Below are positions 34,312 through 38,094 of a stretch of 38,094 nt of DNA, piece by piece. Both the position numbers and the translations under genes were made by a program. This DNA comes from Lachnospiraceae bacterium. Lineage in GTDB: Bacteria; Bacillota; Clostridia; Lachnospirales; Lachnospiraceae. Numbering within the stretch: position 1 is the stretch's first letter; every line of letters begins with the position of its first letter. The notes under the pieces are model-generated. The model ran no database searches and was not told the origin of the DNA. It saw only the letters and a program-made list of their open reading frames with translations. Location of the stretch: assembly GCA_017524595.1 (NCBI GenBank), contig JAFXVI010000014.1, forward strand, positions 1 through 38,094, in the 5' to 3' direction.

Positions 34312-36535
34312 ATTCTGTATTTACGCAAAATTCCCCATCCTTAACCGAAAGCTCGATATTACCCCCATCCTTAAGGCTGCCGAACAGAATATCATCAACG
34401 AACAGGGGTTTTAAGTCATTCCTTATGATCCTGTCTATCTCCCTTGCCCCGAATTCATGACTGATCCCTCGCTCCAATATGAGCGATCTGGCCTCATCAG
34501 TCACACTTAAGGTTATCTTCTTCTTATGAAGCATATCACCAAGTTCCTTAAGCTTCTTATCAACGATGCGCCCGGCCATATCATCATCCATGCCGTTGAA
34601 GACAACGATCTTATTGAGGCGGTTGCGGAATTCCGGTTGGAAGGTCTCCTTTACCTCTTCCATAAGGATGCCATTATCCTGATATCCGCTTCCGAAACCG
34701 ATACTCTTCTTGCCAATCTTATTGGCACCCGCATTTGAAGTCATGATAAGCACCACATTCCTGAAGTCTGCTTTACGTCCCTGATTATCCGTTAATGTCG
34801 CATAATCCATGACCTGAAGCAGAACACTGTAGATATCCGGATGTGCCTTTTCCACTTCATCAAGAAGCAGGACCGATGAAGGATTCTTACGTATCTCCTC
34901 GGTAAGCAGGCCTCCTTCCTCATACCCCACATATCCCGCCGGTGCGCCTATGAGCTTCGCCACGGCATGCTTCTCGCCATACTCGCTCATATCAAACCTA
35001 ATGAGTTTTACTCCAAGTTCTTCAGACAGGCTCTTTGCCACTTCTGTCTTACCGACACCTGTAGGCCCGACAAACAGCAGGCTGGCAAGCGGTTTGTTAT
35101 CCTCAAGCAGTCCGGCCCGTGAGAACTTTATAGAATTTACTACGAGTCCTATTGCTTCATCCTGACCGAATATCCTGCTCTTTAACTTATCTTCAAGCGC
35201 TGCCAGACCTTTAGCATCATCACTTTCAATACTGCTTAAAGGCACACGGCATATCTTTGTGAGCACCTTTGCAACAACTTCCTTATCTACCAGAGGCGCT
35301 GTCCCATCTTCCTGATGCAGCTTCTTATAGGCGCCTGCTTCATCCATAAGATCTATCGCTTTATCCGGCAGAAACCTCTCGTTTATATGCTTTGCGCTCA
35401 TCGTTGCAATATATTTCAGTACATTCTTAGCATATACTACCTGATGAAATTCCTCGTATTTAAACTTAAGGCCGTCAAGTATCTTGACTGTTTCTTCCTC
35501 TGTCGGCTCTTTTATCTCAATATTGGCAAAACGCCTTATAAGGCTCTTGTTTTTCTCAAAGCGCTTTTTATATTCATCATAAGTCGTAGCTCCTATAAAG
35601 CGTATGTGGCCATCACTTAAATAGGGTTTAAGAAGATTAGCTGCATCATGAGAACCTTCACCCGTCGCTCCCGCACCCGTAAGGTTATGGATCTCATCAA
35701 TATATACGATTGGCTTCTCTTCCTTACCAATCTCCGTAAGAACCTTCTTAAACCTTTTCTCAAGCTCACCACGGTACTGCGTTCCGGCAAGCATGGCACT
35801 CATATCCAACGCAAAAATCTTACTGCCCTCAAGCTGCTTTGGTACATCACCATCATTAATGCGCTGCGCCAGGCCGTATGTTATTGCTGTTTTACCTACG
35901 CCGGGCTCACCTATGTGAAGCGGATTATTCTTATCCTTCCTGCAAAGTATCTGTATCGTACGCTCAAGCTCCTCTTCCCTTCCTATAAGCGGATTGACGT
36001 CGTCAAGCATATCGTTAAGGCAAGGGGCGTACTGCCTCCAGCCGCTTCCCTTATGTTGTGTATGGGTATTGGTATGAGGTTCATCACTGTCTTCATCAAC
36101 GTCTTCTTCTCTGTCATCGCTTATACTTGTAAGGGTACGTACAAGGTCAGTCCCATCAACACCCTGCTTCTCCATGAAATATACAGCATGGCTGTTTTCA
36201 AGCTTCCAGATGGAATGGATGATATGCCGTATATCTATCTCCTTCCTTCCGCTGCTTAATGCCTGTTCACCCGCATATGCAAGTGTATAGGCCACTCCCA
36301 CAGATAACTCGGGTGTGTCAGTGTCTGATTTTTCTATATATTCATCGCTGTAACCCTCAAGATCCTCTGCCAGCGCACCCACGTTGCCGCCACATTCCTC
36401 AAAAGCCGCCCTGAAGTCAGGATTATTGCACAAAAGCAGAACCAGTATCTCCGGTGTTACATACTCATAATGATGCTCTGTTGCATATATTATCGAATCA
36501 CGGAGTACCGCCGCGACATCATTCGATAAATTCAT
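34310..36535 (-). CDS. clpA: ATP-dependent Clp protease ATP-binding subunit ClpA
   Basis: The 741-residue AAA+ unfoldase has a Clp N-domain (1-145) that docks ClpS. AAA-1 has Walker A GEPGVGKTA and Walker B IVYIDEIHNL. AAA-2 has Walker A VGPTGVGKTE and Walker B SSVLLLDEVEKA. There is no ClpB/ClpC middle coiled coil, and the length matches ClpA. The loop KKSIGFGSG carries an IGF tripeptide that inserts into ClpP. It feeds N-degron and SsrA-tagged substrates to ClpP. The gene starts one base after the clpS stop, showing translational coupling. clpP is not in the window. Confidence 0.95.
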   Translation of the reverse strand: MNLSNDVAAVLRDSIIYATEHHYEYVTPEILVLLLCNNPDFRAAFEECGGNVGALAEDLEGYSDEYIEKSDTDTPELSVGVAYTLAYAGEQALSSGRKEIDIRHIIHSIWKLENSHAVYFMEKQGVDGTDLVRTLTSISDDREEDVDEDSDEPHTNTHTQHKGSGWRQYAPCLNDMLDDVNPLIGREEELERTIQILCRKDKNNPLHIGEPGVGKTAITYGLAQRINDGDVPKQLEGSKIFALDMSAMLAGTQYRGELEKRFKKVLTEIGKEEKPIVYIDEIHNLTGAGATGEGSHDAANLLKPYLSDGHIRFIGATTYDEYKKRFEKNKSLIRRFANIEIKEPTEEETVKILDGLKFKYEEFHQVVYAKNVLKYIATMSAKHINERFLPDKAIDLMDEAGAYKKLHQEDGTAPLVDKEVVAKVLTKICRVPLSSIESDDAKGLAALEDKLKSRIFGQDEAIGLVVNSIKFSRAGLLEDNKPLASLLFVGPTGVGKTEVAKSLSEELGVKLIRFDMSEYGEKHAVAKLIGAPAGYVGYEEGGLLTEEIRKNPSSVLLLDEVEKAHPDIYSVLLQVMDYATLTDNQGRKADFRNVVLIMTSNAGANKIGKKSIGFGSGYQDNGILMEEVKETFQPEFRNRLNKIVVFNGMDDDMAGRIVDKKLKELGDMLHKKKITLSVTDEARSLILERGISHEFGAREIDRIIRNDLKPLFVDDILFGSLKDGGNIELSVKDGEFCVNTE

Positions 36536-36536
36536 T

Positions 36537-36866
36537 TCAAGCCTCCTCTACAGTCATCCTGAAGGGGTAACCCTTCTCTTTGGCAAGATTCATCGCCTTG
36601 CCAACCTTGGTAAGCGCAATATCATAAGGATACCTGCCTACCGCTGCTTTCCCGCTGTTATGTACAGTCAGCATAAGTGCCTCTGCGCTTGCCTTATCCT
36701 TGCCAAATACCTTTATAAGCACATCCACCACGAATTCCATTGTCGTAAAGTCATCATTCAGCATTATAACATTGAACAGTTTAGGCTCCCTGACTCTGTC
36801 CTTCGTCTTCTCATTTACTGATTCCTGTGCAGTTGTTTTTGATTTTCCTATTCTAAATAAACCCAT
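36537..36866 (-). CDS. clpS: ATP-dependent Clp protease adaptor ClpS
   Basis: The 109-residue adaptor delivers proteins with N-terminal Leu, Phe, Tyr or Trp to ClpA. The binding pocket is intact: LNDDFTTMEFVVDVL with Asn37, Asp38, Asp39 and Met43, and VHNSGKA with His69. A flexible N-terminal extension of about 25 residues corresponds to the part that engages the ClpA pore. It sits between the rhomboid gene (21-nt gap) and clpA (1-nt gap). The ribosome site AAGGG is close to the ATG. Confidence 0.95.
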   Translation of the reverse strand: MGLFRIGKSKTTAQESVNEKTKDRVREPKLFNVIMLNDDFTTMEFVVDVLIKVFGKDKASAEALMLTVHNSGKAAVGRYPYDIALTKVGKAMNLAKEKGYPFRMTVEEA

Positions 36867-36887
36867 TACCCTTAACTGTCTCCCAAT

Positions 36888-37535
36888 CTATGAAATGATA
36901 AATCCTGACACAAGTCCGAATAAAAGCCCTCCTATGTGCGCCGAATAATCGATATTCGGTATAGCAAAGCTTGAATATATGCTGAATACCAGCGCAAGAA
37001 ATATACGCCGTTTAGGTATATCAAATCCCTCCGCCTTTTTAAGAGCAAGAGCGATTATCACGCCCATTATTCCGTAAACCGCGCCTGAAGCGCCTACTGA
37101 AGTATACCTTAAACCGGACAGCATCTCGAACAGATATGATACAGCATTTCCTGCAAGTCCCGACAGCAGATAAACAAGTGCAAACTTCACATGTCCTATC
37201 CTTCTCTCCAGCAGATCACCCGCAGCATACAGCATTACCATATTACTCAGAAGATGTTCTGCTCCGCCGTGAAGGAACATGGCGGTAAACATCCTGTAAA
37301 CCTGTCCCTGCGATACAAGATCATAATCCATCATGCCAAATATCGTAGGAAGCGGTGCCAGTATTATCGTTGCTACAAAAACAAGCACATTTATAATAAC
37401 AAGTGCCAGTGTTACAGGTGCAGGCCCGGTCTTAGACTCATTATCTTCGTAAGTATCATTATCTATATAAGCGTCATTTTCTACGTATTTATCATTATCT
37501 ACATAATACTCATCATTGTTCTCATATTCTGTCAT
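36888..37535 (-). CDS. Rhomboid-family intramembrane serine protease
   Basis: The 215-residue membrane protein begins with a 36-residue cytoplasmic stretch of Asp/Asn/Tyr repeats (NDxYxxND, four copies). Six helices follow. The active site is intact: Ser150 in VGASGAVYG and His200 in YSAHIGG, with the oxyanion motif HLLSN (His94, Asn98). Rhomboids cut transmembrane substrates, exposing new N-termini. Being the first gene of the operon with clpS and clpA, it could generate N-degron fragments for ClpSAP (inference). No clear promoter was identified in the short gap to the tRNA terminator. Confidence 0.92.
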   Translation of the reverse strand: MTEYENNDEYYVDNDKYVENDAYIDNDTYEDNESKTGPAPVTLALVIINVLVFVATIILAPLPTIFGMMDYDLVSQGQVYRMFTAMFLHGGAEHLLSNMVMLYAAGDLLERRIGHVKFALVYLLSGLAGNAVSYLFEMLSGLRYTSVGASGAVYGIMGVIIALALKKAEGFDIPKRRIFLALVFSIYSSFAIPNIDYSAHIGGLLFGLVSGFIIS

Positions 37536-37597
37536 TTTTATCAGCTATTCTATTTCATTTTTAGTCTTTCCTAGTTTAATGATAATCTACAATCAAC

Positions 37598-37629
37598 AAA
37601 AAAACAACCGCTTTATAAGAGCGATTGTT
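37598..37629 (-). terminator. Intrinsic terminator of the tRNA-Asp/tRNA-Val transcript
   Basis: On the minus strand AACAATCGCT pairs with AGCGGTTGTT around a seven-base loop, then TTTTTTT. It is 10 bases after the tRNA-Val 3' end. Confidence 0.9.
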
Positions 37630-37638
37630 TATGAAAAG

Positions 37639-37711
37639 TGGGGCCTATAGGGCTCGAACCTATGACCCTCTGCTTGTAAGGCAGATGCTCTCCCAGCTGA
37701 GCTAAGACCCC
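37639..37711 (-). tRNA. tRNA-Val (anticodon UAC)
   Basis: The 73-nt gene has acceptor GGGGTCT pairing with AGGCCCC. The D arm is TAGCTCAGCTGGGAGAGC, anticodon stem-loop TCTGC-CTTACAA-GCAGA, and T arm GGTTCGAGCC. CCA is not encoded. It is 30 nt after tRNA-Asp on the same strand. Confidence 0.96.
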
Positions 37712-37741
37712 ATAGTTTACTATTTAAATTATTAACAGAAG

Positions 37742-37815
37742 CGACCCAGATCGGACTCGAACCGACGACCTCCGCCGTGACAGGGCGGCGCTCTAACCAA
37801 CTGAGCCACTGGGCC
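37742..37815 (-). tRNA. tRNA-Asp (anticodon GUC)
   Basis: The 74-nt gene has acceptor GGCCCAG pairing with CTGGGTC (one G.T) and discriminator G. The anticodon loop CTGTCAC gives GUC, and the T arm is GGTTCGAGTCC. CCA is not encoded. No promoter is evident in the repeat array just upstream, so it may be transcribed from beyond the window. Confidence 0.96.
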
Positions 37816-37818
37816 TAA

Positions 37819-38042
37819 TGACTTAGTGAAGATGAACGCATGCGTGAAATCTGAACTTAGTCAGTAGGCTCTGCAGCGTTGCTTAGTGAAATCGAGCACG
37901 TGTGCGATGATTGAACTTAGCAACAGTCGCTGGGCCTAGCTATGAGCACTTAGCGACCGTCCTTTGGTCGCTTACGTGCGATGCATACCGAACCTTTAGT
38001 GAATCAAGACCGCAGGTCGCAGATGAACTTAGTAGTCCGGTA
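37819..38042. repeat. Array of structured palindromic repeats beside tRNA-Asp
   Basis: Three units share the frame TTAGTGAA...TGAACTTAG: 37819-37863, 37879-37923 and about 37986-38042. A fourth, diverged hairpin is at 37946-37979. In units 1 and 2 the arms pair as an outer helix of five, a T.T mismatch, three pairs (AGT/ACT), tandem GA/GA, four pairs, then a GA/GAA or GA/GAT loop and a palindromic tip. Outer, middle and tip helices differ in sequence between units yet stay paired: TGACT/AGTCA against TTGCT/AGCAA, AGAT/ATCT against AATC/GATT, ACGCA/TGCGT against GCACG/TGTGC. Unit 3 has a weaker outer part, with TACCG/CGGTA closing it. Unit 4 keeps only the T.T mismatch. Tandem G.A pairs form only in plus-strand RNA or single-stranded DNA. 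Confidence 0.7.
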
Positions 38043-38094
38043 AAGACCTGTGATATTTATCATTAGATTCGCAGAGCCGTACGGTTCCCGTTTG

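Noticed and set aside
35648..36259. Plus-strand ORF of 203 codons
   Set aside because: It is antisense to clpA, whose AAA motifs are certain.
37819..38042. CRISPR array
   Set aside because: Repeat units are palindromic and differ from each other, spacing is irregular, there are no constant repeats with unique spacers, and no cas genes are present.

Overview
The window looks like chromosome from a motile, polysaccharide-active anaerobe of the Clostridia, most likely a Lachnospiraceae member of the Butyrivibrio/Pseudobutyrivibrio type. This rests on gene content only: an [FeFe]-hydrogenase-type sensor, chemoreceptors, HD-GYP proteins, GH43 and GH5 domains, ClpS/ClpA, a small Cys-rich CPCC protein, strong AGGAGG-type ribosome sites and moderate GC. 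No rRNA is present, so the genus is an inference.

Layout. 1-4.5 kb: the start of a probable metallo-beta-lactamase-fold gene, a beta-helix-like lipoprotein, a GT8 glycosyltransferase and a GNAT acetyltransferase, with two gene-poor gaps. 4.5-11 kb: a tight four-gene minus-strand operon encoding a MATE transporter with a C-terminal RsbW-like domain, a membrane SpoIIE-type phosphatase, a STAS protein and an A-T-C NRPS-like enzyme. 11.2-15.8 kb: a plus-strand operon with a ferredoxin/[FeFe]-hydrogenase/chemoreceptor fusion, a lipoprotein binding component, a permease-ATPase fusion and a TM1266-like regulator. 15.8-19.9 kb: MgtC, then a 1058-residue GH5 plus BcsA-like cellulose synthase fusion. 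19.9-25 kb: a FIST-domain hybrid kinase divergent from a dCache chemoreceptor, then a small HTH protein. 25-32.4 kb: a co-oriented minus-strand run of a FapA-like protein, two HD-GYP proteins, a lone receiver, a CPCC protein, a small lipoprotein and a GH43. 32.5-38.1 kb: an SGNH lipoprotein, uridine phosphorylase, tRNA-Leu, the rhomboid-clpS-clpA operon, tRNA-Asp and tRNA-Val, and an array of structured palindromic repeats at the window edge.

How it fits together. Much of the window concerns sensing and the cell surface. Hydrogen or redox sensing, amino-acid-like ligand sensing and FIST input could feed chemotaxis or phosphorelay. HD-GYP proteins would lower c-di-GMP near a cellulose-type synthase that carries its own glucanase. 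A phosphatase/STAS partner-switch pair sits with an exporter and a peptide-synthetase-like enzyme.

The strongest candidates for undescribed biology are the partner-switch/MATE/NRPS operon, the GH5-GT2 fusion, the hydrogenase-chemoreceptor/ABC operon, and the hairpin array beside tRNA-Asp, whose helices differ by compensatory changes between copies.
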